Shown: positions 8,150 through 16,369 of the stretch, piece after piece
Position numbering within the stretch: position 1 is the first letter of the stretch
Layout of the letters: each line of letters starts with the position of its first letter
Source: an uncultured bacterium
GTDB lineage: Bacteria; Pseudomonadota; Gammaproteobacteria; Burkholderiales; Burkholderiaceae_C
DNA length: 39,802 bases
Assembly (NCBI GenBank): GCA_903928495.1
Contig: CAIYQZ010000006.1
Coordinates: forward strand, 1-39,802
Reading direction: 5' to 3'
The notes under the pieces: model-generated
What the model was told of the DNA's origin: nothing
Databases searched by the model: none
Seen by the model: only the letters and a program-made list of their open reading frames with translations
Made by a program: the position numbers and the translations under genes

Positions 8150-8207
8150 GGTGGGCTCCTCAGGTAAAAAAGGTTGAACTCAGAAAAATTGGCAAGGCTG
8201 CGCCCAC

Positions 8208-8227
8208 CGAGGCCCCAGATGGCCTCG
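8208..8227. other. Hairpin between cynD and cynS
   Basis: CGAGGCC-N6-GGCCTCG is a perfect 7-bp stem in the 103-base gap before cynS. It has no adjacent T run, so it looks like an mRNA-stability or processing element rather than a full terminator. Confidence 0.45.
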
Positions 8228-8252
8228 CCAGGCGAAGAATGGGTTGTGACGC

Positions 8253-9047
8253 TCAGTGCGCTTTCGCGCGGCTGACCAGAAAGTCCACGATGTGGTTGCG
8301 CAGGTCGTAGTAGCCGGGCAGGTGGTGCAGTTCCGCACGCGTTCGGCTGCGGGGCATCGGGTTGACCACCACCTCAGCCATGCCGCCGGGCTTGTAGCCC
8401 GCGTCGGTTTCCTGTCCGTTGGTCATGAGCAGGATGCGGTCGGACAACAGGATGGCCTCGTCCACATCGTGGGTGATCATGAACACGGTTTGCTGCGTCT
8501 CGCGCACGATGCCCATCAACTCGTCCTGGATGGTGCCGCGCGTGAGCGCATCGAGTGCACCGAAGGGCTCATCCAGCAACAACATCTTGGGTTCGATGGC
8601 GAACGCACGGGCAATGCCCACACGCTGCTTCATGCCACCCGAGAGCTGGCTGGGCTTCTTGTCGATGGCGTGGGCCAAGCCCACCATGGTCACGTTTTTC
8701 TCGACCTGTTCGTTGACCTGGGTCTTGCTCCAGTCGGGCCAGCGAGACTTGACGGCAAACGCAATGTTCTGACGCACCGTGAGCCAGGGCATGAGCGCAT
8801 GGCTCTGGAACACCACGCCTCGCTCCAAGCTGGGGCCAGCGACTTCGCGGCCATCCATGAACACGTTGCCGCTGGTGGCGGTGTCCAGGCCGGCCAGCAC
8901 GTTCAGGATGGTGGTTTTGCCGCAGCCTGAATGGCCGATGATGCAGACGAACTCGCCTTTGCCAATCTCGAAATTCACATCGGCGAACACCGGCTTGGCC
9001 AAGTTGTAGGCCTTGGAGAGGCCTTCGATCTTCAGGTAACCAGACAT
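8253..9047 (-). CDS. cynD: Cyanate/nitrate-type ABC transporter ATP-binding protein
   Basis: The energising subunit of the CynABD/NrtABCD-type importer. From the chosen ATG (MSGYLKIEGLSKAYN) it has Walker A GHSGCGKT (~37-44), a Q-loop QSHALMPWLTVRQN, the ABC signature LSGGMKQR, Walker B MLLLDEPFGALD and the switch His in MITHDVDEA. A longer in-frame start at 9131 overlaps the permease stop and has a GGTGA-like RBS, so the protein may carry 28 more residues; the conserved sequence begins at 9047. It follows cynB and precedes cynS. Specificity for cyanate is taken from cynS; nitrate and taurine systems look alike. Confidence 0.93.
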   Translation of the reverse strand: MSGYLKIEGLSKAYNLAKPVFADVNFEIGKGEFVCIIGHSGCGKTTILNVLAGLDTATSGNVFMDGREVAGPSLERGVVFQSHALMPWLTVRQNIAFAVKSRWPDWSKTQVNEQVEKNVTMVGLAHAIDKKPSQLSGGMKQRVGIARAFAIEPKMLLLDEPFGALDALTRGTIQDELMGIVRETQQTVFMITHDVDEAILLSDRILLMTNGQETDAGYKPGGMAEVVVNPMPRSRTRAELHHLPGYYDLRNHIVDFLVSRAKAH

Positions 9048-9120
9048 GGCAGGTTCTTTCACGGGGTCTGTCACTGGGGTGTTGGCGGTCAGGCGGGCCG
9101 CGTCGGCCCGCACATGGCTG

Positions 9121-9984
9121 TCATTCCACATAGGTCACCGCCTTCTGGGCTTGTGCAAACAACAGGTCGAGCGCCATGCCCACCACGCCGATCAGCAACA
9201 CTGCAAAAATCACGTTGGTCAGTGAGAGGTTGTTCCACTCGTTCCACACGAAGTAGCCCACGCCCGTGCCACCCACCAGCATTTCGGCGGCCACGATCAC
9301 CAGCCAGGCAATGCCCATGCTGATGCGCATGCCCGTGAGGATGGTGGGCGCTGCGGCGGGCAGGATCACCCGGAAGGCCTTGCGCAGTGGCGTGACTTCC
9401 AGCGTGCTGGCCACGTTGAGCCATTCGCGCTTGACCGACGCCACACCGAAGGCGGTGTTGATGAGCATGGGCCAGACCGAGCAGATGAAGATGACGAAGA
9501 TGCCGCTCACGTCCGAGTCTTTCAGCGTGTACAGCGCCAGCGGCATCCACGCCAATGGGCTGATGGGCTTCAGGACCTGAACGAACGGGTCGAACGCCTT
9601 GCGCATCAGCGGTGACATGCCGATGAGAAAGCCCACCGGAATGGCCACGATCACCGCCAGCAAAAAGCCCAGCCCCACGCGGCCCAGCGAATGCGCCAGC
9701 TGTATGCCAATGCCTTTGTCGTTGGGGCCTTTGTCATAGAACGGGTCAGACAAGTGGCCCCATGTGGCCTTGGCCACCTCGATGGGGGGCGGAAAACCGG
9801 TGCTTTTGGCGGCACCGGGGTCTTTGCCCATCATCTTGGCGTACTCGATTTCCTCGGCGGTCATGCCAGTGGACGCGCCGCCAATGCTCGGGCCCGTCGA
9901 CGCCAGTTGCCAGGCGCCCACGAAGCAGATGAAGATCAGCAGCGACACCAAGGCCGCGCGCAAGTTCAAGCTGGCGGTTTTCAT
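9121..9984 (-). CDS. cynB: Cyanate/nitrate-type ABC transporter permease
   Basis: A 287-residue inner-membrane subunit. It has an N-terminal transmembrane helix (ALVSLLIFICFVGAWQLA), a ~65-residue periplasmic stretch with the EEIEYAKMMGKDP segment, then five or so helices including LGFLLAVIVAIPVGFLIG and LLIGVVGMALDLLFA. The EAA loop that docks the ATPase is at TPLRKAFRVILPAAAPTILTGMRISMGIAWL. Start ATG 9984 has the RBS AAGGG; an in-frame codon 30 bases upstream lies in the cynA end and is less likely. It sits 10 bases after cynA. Assignment to cyanate follows from the operon with cynS. Confidence 0.93.
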   Translation of the reverse strand: MKTASLNLRAALVSLLIFICFVGAWQLASTGPSIGGASTGMTAEEIEYAKMMGKDPGAAKSTGFPPPIEVAKATWGHLSDPFYDKGPNDKGIGIQLAHSLGRVGLGFLLAVIVAIPVGFLIGMSPLMRKAFDPFVQVLKPISPLAWMPLALYTLKDSDVSGIFVIFICSVWPMLINTAFGVASVKREWLNVASTLEVTPLRKAFRVILPAAAPTILTGMRISMGIAWLVIVAAEMLVGGTGVGYFVWNEWNNLSLTNVIFAVLLIGVVGMALDLLFAQAQKAVTYVE

Positions 9985-9994
9985 GGTCAGCCCT

Positions 9995-11398
9995 TCAAGC
10001 CTTCTTGATGGCAAAGCTGTCGGCGTAGGCCGCTGCCTTGGCCGGGTCGAACTCTTTGCCCATGATCTTGTGTTTCATGTAGGACGGGCCTGCGGTGAAC
10101 GGCATGCCCAGATCCTTCATGTGCTTGCGCGCATCGGTGATGAGGAACACCTTCTCGGCGATCTGGTTGTAGTTCACGTCGCCCTTCAGATGGCCCCAGC
10201 GCTTCATCTGCGTGAGCATCCACACAGCCATGCTCTGCCAGGGCATGGGGTCAAAATCAGCACGGTCAGGCACGGTCTGAATCTTGCCCAGGCCATCGGC
10301 AAACTTGCCGGTCAGGACCTGCGTCAGCACGGCTTCGGGCTGGTTCAGGTACTGGGCGGGCGCGATCACTTTGGCGATCAGCTCACGGTTCTCTGGCTTG
10401 CGGGCCATGGCGGCGGCGGTCAGCACCGCGCGGTACAGCGCGGCAAACGTGTTGGGGTTCTTCTGGATGAACTCGGTGCTGGTGCCAAAAGCACAGCAGG
10501 GGTGACCGTTCCACAGGTCTTTGGTCAACACGTGGATGAAACCCACCTCGTCAAACACAGCACGCTGGTTGAACGGATCGGGGCCCAGGAAGCCGTCGAT
10601 GTTGCCCGCACGCAGGTTGGCCACCATCTCGGCCGGGGGAATGACGCGCAGCTGCACGTCGGTGTCTGGGTTCAGGCCATGCTCGGCCAGGTAGTAGCGC
10701 AACAGAAAGTTGTGCATCGAGTACTCGAACGGGATGCCGAACTTGAAGCCCTTCCAGTTCTTGGGGTCGCGGTTGTCTTTGTGCTTCAGGCTCATGGTGA
10801 TGGCCTGACCGTTGATGTTCTGGATGGTGGCCACGTTCATGGGCGTGGCGTTGCTCCCCAGCCCGAGGCTGATGGCCAGCGGCATGGGCGACAGGAAGTG
10901 CGACGCGTCGTACTCCTTGTTGATCATCTTGTCGCGCACCAGCGCCCAACCGGCGGTTTTGGTGACTTCCACGTTCAGGCCCTGCTTTTGATAGAAGCCC
11001 AGGGGGTGCGCCATGATGAGCGGCGTGGCGCAGGTGATTGGGATGAAGCCGATCTTCAGGTCTTTCTTCTCCAGCGCGTTTTTGTCCTGTGCCATGGCTT
11101 GCAGGCTGGTCACGGGCAGTACGCTGGCAATGGCGGCCATGGCCGTGCCTTTGCCCACGGCGCGCAGGAAGCGGCGGCGCACCTCATCTTGCGGGAACAG
11201 GGCTTTGACGAGGGTGGCTTCAATGAACTCATTGCTGTAGGCCTCGAAGTCGGCCGTTTCGCTGCGGGCGCGCAGCTTGGCGGCTGCCTCGTCGGCATTG
11301 ACCTCGGCGTGGTGGTCGGCCAGCGTGTGGTCGCGCCCACAGCTGCACTTCATCATCAGGGGGCGGTCGGCGTTGTACGGATCAAAGAAGTCAGACAT
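9995..11398 (-). CDS. cynA: Cyanate/nitrate-type ABC transporter substrate-binding protein with N-terminal Cys extension
   Basis: A 467-residue protein of the NrtA/CmpA/CynA family; the binding domain (LKIGFIPITCATPLIMAHPLGFYQKQGLNVEVTKTAGWALVRDKM...) starts at ~residue 113. A twin-arginine-like signal, RRRFLRAVGKGTAMAAIASVLPVTS, is at 74-99 with a likely cleavage after AMA (~103). It is preceded by an unusual ~70-residue extension beginning MSDFFDPYNA and holding C18-S-C20-G-R-D-H24 and a HH pair, which looks metal-binding. Tat signals are normally N-terminal, so either the extension is tolerated or it has a role before export. RBS GAGGTG precedes ATG 11398. A candidate sigma-54 promoter sits right upstream. 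Confidence 0.93.
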   Translation of the reverse strand: MSDFFDPYNADRPLMMKCSCGRDHTLADHHAEVNADEAAAKLRARSETADFEAYSNEFIEATLVKALFPQDEVRRRFLRAVGKGTAMAAIASVLPVTSLQAMAQDKNALEKKDLKIGFIPITCATPLIMAHPLGFYQKQGLNVEVTKTAGWALVRDKMINKEYDASHFLSPMPLAISLGLGSNATPMNVATIQNINGQAITMSLKHKDNRDPKNWKGFKFGIPFEYSMHNFLLRYYLAEHGLNPDTDVQLRVIPPAEMVANLRAGNIDGFLGPDPFNQRAVFDEVGFIHVLTKDLWNGHPCCAFGTSTEFIQKNPNTFAALYRAVLTAAAMARKPENRELIAKVIAPAQYLNQPEAVLTQVLTGKFADGLGKIQTVPDRADFDPMPWQSMAVWMLTQMKRWGHLKGDVNYNQIAEKVFLITDARKHMKDLGMPFTAGPSYMKHKIMGKEFDPAKAAAYADSFAIKKA

Positions 11399-11432
11399 GG
11401 CACACCTCGTGAGTTGTTGGTGCTAACCCCAA

Positions 11433-11449
11433 TGCAAGGGGTGGGCCAA
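11433..11449 (-). promoter_or_regulatory. Candidate sigma-54 promoter of cynABD-cynS
   Basis: Minus strand TTGGCCCACCCCTTGCA has GG (11447-11446) and GC (11435-11434) separated by exactly 10 bases, as in -24/-12 promoters. The start would be near 11422, giving a ~24-nt leader with the GAGGTG RBS of cynA. The -24 half deviates from TGGCAC after the GG. Confidence 0.65.
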
Positions 11450-11514
11450 CTTTTCGGGTTTTCGTGCCTGCTGCGGAGTTAATCGACTTTTTGTGCCCAG
11501 GTTTGCCATGCGGT

Positions 11515-11530
11515 GTAGGGCTGGCCCTAC
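11515..11530. promoter_or_regulatory. Perfect 7-2-7 palindrome, candidate operator
   Basis: GTAGGGC-TG-GCCCTAC is a perfect inverted repeat between the NarL-type regulator gene and cynA, about 95-108 bases upstream of the inferred cynA start. The 7-2-7 layout is that of NarL-family sites, but the position would equally suit an enhancer for a sigma-54 activator. Confidence 0.55.
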
Positions 11531-11546
11531 AAATCCACCCGGGGCT

Positions 11547-12209
11547 TCAACTGTGCCCGTGCCGTTCGGCGTACAGGGCCAGCTCCACGTCGTTCTTGGT
11601 GCCCGTTTTGTCGAGAATGCGGGCGCGGTAGGTGCTGACGGTGTTGGCGGCCAACCCCAGTTGCGCACCAATTTGGGTCACGCTTTGCCCTTGGGTGAGC
11701 AGGCGGAACACCTGGTGCTCTCGGTGCGACAAGGACTCGGGGCCAGCCTGTGCACCACGTTGGCCCACTGCGGTAGCCAGCGCCTCTGCAGTGGCCGCCG
11801 TGACGAACACGCCACCGGCAGCCACTTTGCGCACCGCAGCCAACATGTCGTCGGGGTCGGCGCTTTTGTTGAGATACCCGTTGGCACCCAGCTTGATGCA
11901 GCGCACGGCGTACTGCTTCTCTGGATAGGTGCTGAGCATGAGCACAGGCAGGCGGGGGTGGGTTCGGCGCAAGGCCTGCAGCACATCGAGCCCATCCATG
12001 CCAGGCAGGGCAATGTCGAGCAGCACCACGTCCAACCCGCCTTGCAGCGCTTGCACGCGGTCCAGCACCTCGGGGCCGGTGGCGGCCTCGCCCACCACCG
12101 TCACCTCGGGCGCATCGGCCAGCACTTGCTTGAGCCCTTCACGCACGATGCGGTGGTCGTCACCCAACAGCACGCGAATGGGACGAGCGATGGTGTCAGC
12201 CGTTTTCAT
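11547..12209 (-). CDS. NarL/FixJ-family response regulator
   Basis: A 220-residue two-component regulator. The receiver domain (~11-130) has the acidic pair DD (17-18), phospho-acceptor D65 in VVLLDIALPGMDG, the Thr/Ser in MLSTY and the Lys in GYLNKSA. The LuxR-type HTH is at ~155-215: LSHREHQVFRLLTQGQSVTQIGAQLGLAANTVSTYRARILDKTG. Its start is 36 bases downstream of the sensor kinase stop, so the two form a pair. Position directly upstream of cynA and the 7-2-7 palindrome suggests that it controls cyanate genes; that is inference. ATG 12209 chosen; a TTG six bases upstream is possible. Confidence 0.93.
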   Translation of the reverse strand: MKTADTIARPIRVLLGDDHRIVREGLKQVLADAPEVTVVGEAATGPEVLDRVQALQGGLDVVLLDIALPGMDGLDVLQALRRTHPRLPVLMLSTYPEKQYAVRCIKLGANGYLNKSADPDDMLAAVRKVAAGGVFVTAATAEALATAVGQRGAQAGPESLSHREHQVFRLLTQGQSVTQIGAQLGLAANTVSTYRARILDKTGTKNDVELALYAERHGHS

Positions 12210-12213
12210 AACC

Positions 12214-12253
12214 AAATATGCCTCTGGCGCTTGTCTGCATTGGATTTACAGCT
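12214..12253 (+). repeat. Dispersed AGCGCTTG repeat, copy b
   Basis: Reads TGGCGCTTGTCTGCATTGG then ATTTACAGCT, matching copies a and e over the core. It fills the gap between the kinase and regulator genes, and its TTA (12246-12248) is the kinase stop codon read on the minus strand. Confidence 0.7.
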
Positions 12254-13433
12254 TCACTTTCAGGATAGCCTGCGTGCCCTGGCCGGGGGTGCTCAACACC
12301 TCCAGCTGCCCGCCGAAATGCCGCGCCCGCTCTCGCATGCCCATGATGCCGTAGGCGTTGCCCGCCTCGAACACCTGGGGCGCGGCGCCCACGCCGTTGT
12401 CAGCCACCGCCACGCGCAACTCGCCGCCCTCGTGTGTGATGGACACCGCCAGATGGCTGGCCCGCGCGTGGCGGCCCACGTTGCTGAGCATCTCCTGAAA
12501 GATGCGGAACACCGCCATCGCCTGACGCTCCGGCAAGTCCAGCGCGTGGTCTACCGACATGTGCCAGTCCAGCTCCAGTTCAGCGCTTTGCACAAACTCC
12601 TGCGCCTGCCATTCCAGCGCAGCCCACAGGCCCTGGTGGTCGAGGATGCTGGGGCGCAGGTCGGTGATGATGCGGCCCACGTTGTCCACCGCGTTTTCAA
12701 TCAGGCGGCTCATGTTCTGGCACTTGCAGCGCATGCGCACCCGCATGTCTTCAGCGGCCTCGGCGCTGCGCTGCTGCTGTTCGGACAGGCGTTTGTCCAT
12801 CCAGTTCACGTCCATCTTCAGGGCCACCAGCAGGCTGCCGAGTTCGTCGTGCACCTCGCGGGCAATGCGGGTGCGCTCGTCTTCGCGCACGCTTTCACTC
12901 CAGGCGGCCAGCTCGCGCACCTGGGTGAGCGCCGTCTCCAGCGCCAGGGTGCGCTCGCGCACCCTCAGTTCGAGCTCGTCTTTGGCGCGCTGCAAGGCGG
13001 CTTCGGCGCGTTTGCGCTCGGTGATGTCCACAAACGTGACCACCGCCCCCAACACCTGCGCGCCGTTCACGATGGGGTGGCTGGAATACTCCACGGCAAA
13101 CGCCGAGCCGTCGCGCCGCCAGAACACCTCGGTGTCGATGCGGCAGGGCAACCCCTGGCGGAACGCGTTGAAGATGGGGCACTGGTCTTCAGGGTAGGGC
13201 GTGCCATCGGACCGGGCGTGGTGAGTCAGATCGTGCATGTTGCGCCCCAACAGCTCCGCGGGCTCGTACCCGATTAGCCGCGCTCCGGCGGGGTTGATGA
13301 ACACACACAGCCCGTCCAGGTCCACGCCGTAAATGCCCTCACCCGTGGAGGCGAGCATCAGGCCCAGCGGGTCGCGCCAGGGGTCTGGTGTGGAACCACT
13401 GGAGAGAGCAGGAGCAATGGCGGCAACGGGCAT
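12246..13433 (-). CDS. Cytoplasmic PAS sensor histidine kinase (NarX/HisKA_3 type)
   Basis: A 395-residue kinase with no membrane segment. A PAS/PAC domain lies at ~20-140 (GEGIYGVDLDGLCVFINPAGARLIGYEPAELLG...VVTFVDITERKRAE), then a coiled coil, the HisKA_3 dimerisation helix with phospho-acceptor H195 (RIAREVHDELGSLLVALKMD) and an HATPase with FQEMLSNVGRHARA, DNGVG and GIMGMRERA. A C236-K-C238 motif sits in the dimerisation region. It should sense a cytoplasmic signal and phosphorylate the downstream NarL-type regulator. ATG 13433 was chosen because sequence upstream is low-complexity and overlaps the protease gene. Its last codons and stop lie in repeat b. Confidence 0.92.
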   Translation of the reverse strand: MPVAAIAPALSSGSTPDPWRDPLGLMLASTGEGIYGVDLDGLCVFINPAGARLIGYEPAELLGRNMHDLTHHARSDGTPYPEDQCPIFNAFRQGLPCRIDTEVFWRRDGSAFAVEYSSHPIVNGAQVLGAVVTFVDITERKRAEAALQRAKDELELRVRERTLALETALTQVRELAAWSESVREDERTRIAREVHDELGSLLVALKMDVNWMDKRLSEQQQRSAEAAEDMRVRMRCKCQNMSRLIENAVDNVGRIITDLRPSILDHQGLWAALEWQAQEFVQSAELELDWHMSVDHALDLPERQAMAVFRIFQEMLSNVGRHARASHLAVSITHEGGELRVAVADNGVGAAPQVFEAGNAYGIMGMRERARHFGGQLEVLSTPGQGTQAILKVKL

Positions 13434-13464
13434 GCCGTTTGACCAAGCAATGGCTGTGCCACGC

Positions 13465-13893
13465 TCAGCTACTGGCCCACCACAGCGAGGCGTTGAACCA
13501 CGCGTGCAACCCGACGCAAGGCCAGACGCGGCCGGTCTGCCTGAACAACTCACCCAGCACCCATGCAGGCACAGCCCAGCCCAAAGCCGTCACGCCATGC
13601 GCGGGGGCGTGGACCAGCACAAAACACGCAGTGGCCAGGGCGTTGGCCCAGAGACCCGCCCGACGCTCGGTCCAACCGGGGCGGGCAGCCCTCAGGTAGG
13701 CGTTGGCAGGGCGCTGCGCCCCGGCCCGGTACACGAGCTCTTCCAACAGAGGCGATCCGAGCAGAGACCACAGAACGCCCAGGCCTGTGCCTGGACGCAG
13801 TGGCAGGTGGGCCACATGGGCCACCCACCATGCAACGCCCGGGCTGACCAGCACAACGGCCAGCCACGCGCCGGCGGGCCGGACCCAGGTCAA
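13465..13893 (-). CDS. mrtJ: CPBP-type glutamic intramembrane protease, JDVT-CTERM system
   Basis: A ~142-residue hydrophobic protein with all three motifs of the CPBP (Abi/CaaX-protease-like) family: EELVYR (EExxxR), FVLVHAPAHG and GLHAWFNASLW (HxxxN). These form the intramembrane active site. The preferred start is a TTG at 13893, whose last two bases belong to the TGA stop of the upstream gene (TTGA overlap), implying translational coupling. That gene encodes a protein with a C-terminal Cys-TM-Arg sorting tail, so the protease probably cleaves and sorts it. Its small size and adjacency to a single substrate fit the JDVT-CTERM dedicated-sorting arrangement. Confidence 0.82.
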   Translation of the reverse strand: MTWVRPAGAWLAVVLVSPGVAWWVAHVAHLPLRPGTGLGVLWSLLGSPLLEELVYRAGAQRPANAYLRAARPGWTERRAGLWANALATACFVLVHAPAHGVTALGWAVPAWVLGELFRQTGRVWPCVGLHAWFNASLWWASS

Positions 13894-16262
13894 CTGGATT
13901 TGCGCGCGCGGGGCGTCCGGCGACGCAGCCACCCACCCAGCAATGCAGCACTCAACAGCATCAGCAAGCCCGCATCGTTGCCCGCCGGATTGACCGTACA
14001 ACCACCCGAGCCGCTATCGGTCGGCGTGGTTGTCGGTGGAGGAGTGACTGTCACGGGTGGTGTTGGGGGCACGACGCCCGTGGCGTTGGCCTCCAGCACA
14101 AAGTCAGCCTCTGCCACGCGCTCGAACACCTCGACCGCTTGCTCTTCAGACCGGACACCCTTCACCAGGGAGCCCAGGCTGGCGGTGCGGGATGCAGCGT
14201 TGGTTTCACTGTGCACCAGCACAAAGTATTCACCCGCCTTCAGCCGACCCGCCAAACTCAGGCTGTACTGCCCGTCACCCGCACGGGCGTCGGGAGCCAC
14301 GCCATCGTCCAACAGCGTGAGCTTGTCCAGCACCAGATTGCCGTCGGCGTCGAAAACAGCCGCAGTCACCACAGCCCCCTTGATGCGCTTGTCCCCACCC
14401 AGCGCTGCCGTCAGCACTGGAGCCACCGTGCCAGAACCGCCCAGCACCTGGGCGCTCAGAGCCACGCGTGTGAGACCGGCAACGTCCACGCCGATGCCGT
14501 CGGTGGTGGGCGCACTGGCGGTGGCTCGCACGGTCCACTGCCCCGCACGTCCCGCAAGATCTGCAGCCAGCGTGAACTCCGCCACACCCTCGGCGGCATC
14601 GATGTCGTAGGCAATGCCTGCGGGCAATTGGCTCGGCGAAATCACGGTTCCCGCCGGTGACACCAGTGCAAACGTGAGCTTTGCTGCATCGGCTGGGTCA
14701 AAGTACAGGCTGACGGCCACCTCGCCATCGCTGGCACCCGATGCCACGCGGAAACTGCTGTTGAACACCTCGCCCGCCTTGAGCAGATCACTCAGGTCGA
14801 ACACGATGGGTGCATAGGGGTCTGCGTGGGTTTCGTTGACCGCTTTGAGCGCGTCTTTGGCAGCATCCGAGCCGTTCTTGGCTGTGTTGTAACTGCCGCC
14901 AGTGGCCGACGCAAGCTCAGACAGTTTGACTGTGGCACCGCCCACAGCGTTGCGCGACTCAAAGTTGCGCCGGCGTTGTGCCTGCTCAGTGGTCCCACCC
15001 GTCAGGGCCAGTGGGTTGACAGCCACTCGTGCGGCGCGAACCTCGGTCAGGGTTTGCTGGGGAACCACCGCCTCGTTGCCAGTCAGCAAGTGAATGGTGG
15101 CTGGATCACCGACCTGGCGTTCGGTGTCAATGAGCGTACGCGCCCGGACGAAAGCCGCTGCGCTGTCAAAGTTGCCCGTGGGTTCAGGCTTCAGAGCGTC
15201 AAGTGCGGCGTTGAGCGCCTGCTTGCCTTCGATGGAATTCGAGGTGTACCCCAGCACCAGTCCGTCGGTGGCAGCAGGGTAGGCCAAGATGGCGTAACGC
15301 GTGTTGTCCTTGGCTTGGGCCACCATCGACTTGGCGGCTTGAATGAGGGCATCAAAGCGCTCCTGGGGCAAGGTGCGGTCAACCAGGATCACGTCGCGGA
15401 ACACGGGGTTCGCCACAAACACCACATTCAACTTCGAATCAAACCCCGCCACGGGCTTGGTGAGCGTGAGAGTGGAAGGGTCAATCCCGCGGAAAGCCTC
15501 GAAAAAGGTACGGCCCCAGCTGCGCGCAGCTTCCGGGTCCTGGTCTGGCGTGCGGGCCAACATCTCCCAGGCGCTGAATCCACGATCACCCAGTCCCATC
15601 GCACGTGCGTGAGCAGTCTGGCGTTCCGCCGGATTGGAATAGTCGGCGGGTGTGGACAACGACAGAAACTCCAGATGGTTGTTCATCATGGTGTTTTTGG
15701 GCGTGTCCACACCTGAGGGGCTGCTGGGCGCGCTCGGATCCAGCGCTTTGCCATCCTCGCGGTATTCATCAAACAGGCCATAGGTGTAGTGCCCCAGTTC
15801 GTGCGTGATGACCTTGCCCAGCGCATCAATCGATTCGGGTGCGTTGCTCATGGCCAGATGGTTGAAGCTCGTCGCATTGCGCAAGCCCCACCCAGGGGCG
15901 TTGGCAGATGACCGGCCGTCTGTGTTCAGCATGCGAATGTCCACGTTGTTGCCAAACAGCGCGTTTTTGTACACATAGACCGTGCCCACGCGGTGGCGGC
16001 CTTCGGTCATGGTGAACTTGGACTGCGCCACGGTGCGCAACACGCTGGTGATGTAGGCGCGGTCGAGCACCTGCGAGGGGTTGGACACCTGGGTGGGTGG
16101 GCTGTCAAAGTCCCAGTCCACGTTGACCACGTAATCAATGGTGTTCACATCGGCAACGGCCGACAAGGGGTTGTTGCCAGCCCAGGCCACAGGGCCCATG
16201 GGTGTGGCAAAAGCCAGCATCAGTGCTGCGGCCACTGACCGCATGGCAAAACGTTGAGGCAT
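13890..16262 (-). CDS. Secreted CLCA-like metalloprotease/VWA protein with JDVT-CTERM sorting tail
   Basis: A 790-residue exported protein. A signal peptide (MPQRFAMRSVAAALMLAFATPMGPVAWA) is followed by a domain with the zinc-protease signature HELGHYTYGLFDEY (H154, E155, H158, D165/E166), the same pattern as the self-cleaving N-terminal domain of animal CLCA proteins. Then comes a VWA-like region (~290-470; LNVVFVANPVFRDVILVDRTLPQERFDALIQAAKSM) whose MIDAS motif is degenerate, and beta-sandwich regions. A Thr/Pro linker leads to a C-terminal tail with C755 (GGCTVNP), one transmembrane helix and RRRTPRARK. That tail is the sorting signal for the adjacent intramembrane protease. RBS GGAG precedes ATG 16262. 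The physiological role is unknown. Confidence 0.87.
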   Translation of the reverse strand: MPQRFAMRSVAAALMLAFATPMGPVAWAGNNPLSAVADVNTIDYVVNVDWDFDSPPTQVSNPSQVLDRAYITSVLRTVAQSKFTMTEGRHRVGTVYVYKNALFGNNVDIRMLNTDGRSSANAPGWGLRNATSFNHLAMSNAPESIDALGKVITHELGHYTYGLFDEYREDGKALDPSAPSSPSGVDTPKNTMMNNHLEFLSLSTPADYSNPAERQTAHARAMGLGDRGFSAWEMLARTPDQDPEAARSWGRTFFEAFRGIDPSTLTLTKPVAGFDSKLNVVFVANPVFRDVILVDRTLPQERFDALIQAAKSMVAQAKDNTRYAILAYPAATDGLVLGYTSNSIEGKQALNAALDALKPEPTGNFDSAAAFVRARTLIDTERQVGDPATIHLLTGNEAVVPQQTLTEVRAARVAVNPLALTGGTTEQAQRRRNFESRNAVGGATVKLSELASATGGSYNTAKNGSDAAKDALKAVNETHADPYAPIVFDLSDLLKAGEVFNSSFRVASGASDGEVAVSLYFDPADAAKLTFALVSPAGTVISPSQLPAGIAYDIDAAEGVAEFTLAADLAGRAGQWTVRATASAPTTDGIGVDVAGLTRVALSAQVLGGSGTVAPVLTAALGGDKRIKGAVVTAAVFDADGNLVLDKLTLLDDGVAPDARAGDGQYSLSLAGRLKAGEYFVLVHSETNAASRTASLGSLVKGVRSEEQAVEVFERVAEADFVLEANATGVVPPTPPVTVTPPPTTTPTDSGSGGCTVNPAGNDAGLLMLLSAALLGGWLRRRTPRARKSS

Positions 16263-16369
16263 GGTGTGAACTCCATTGAAAATGATTGAAATGCGACCCT
16301 CCATCATTCGGTGAACATCCAGCCCAAACATCCGGACTAACCCGAGGACCACAACAGGCTCAGCTGGCC

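Noticed and set aside
9764-11482. Very long open frame on the plus strand opposite cynA/cynB
   Set aside because: His/Gln/Val-rich translation with no domain; it is the high-GC antisense shadow of strong genes. Similar frames opposite metH1, hsdR and the photolyases were rejected for the same reason.
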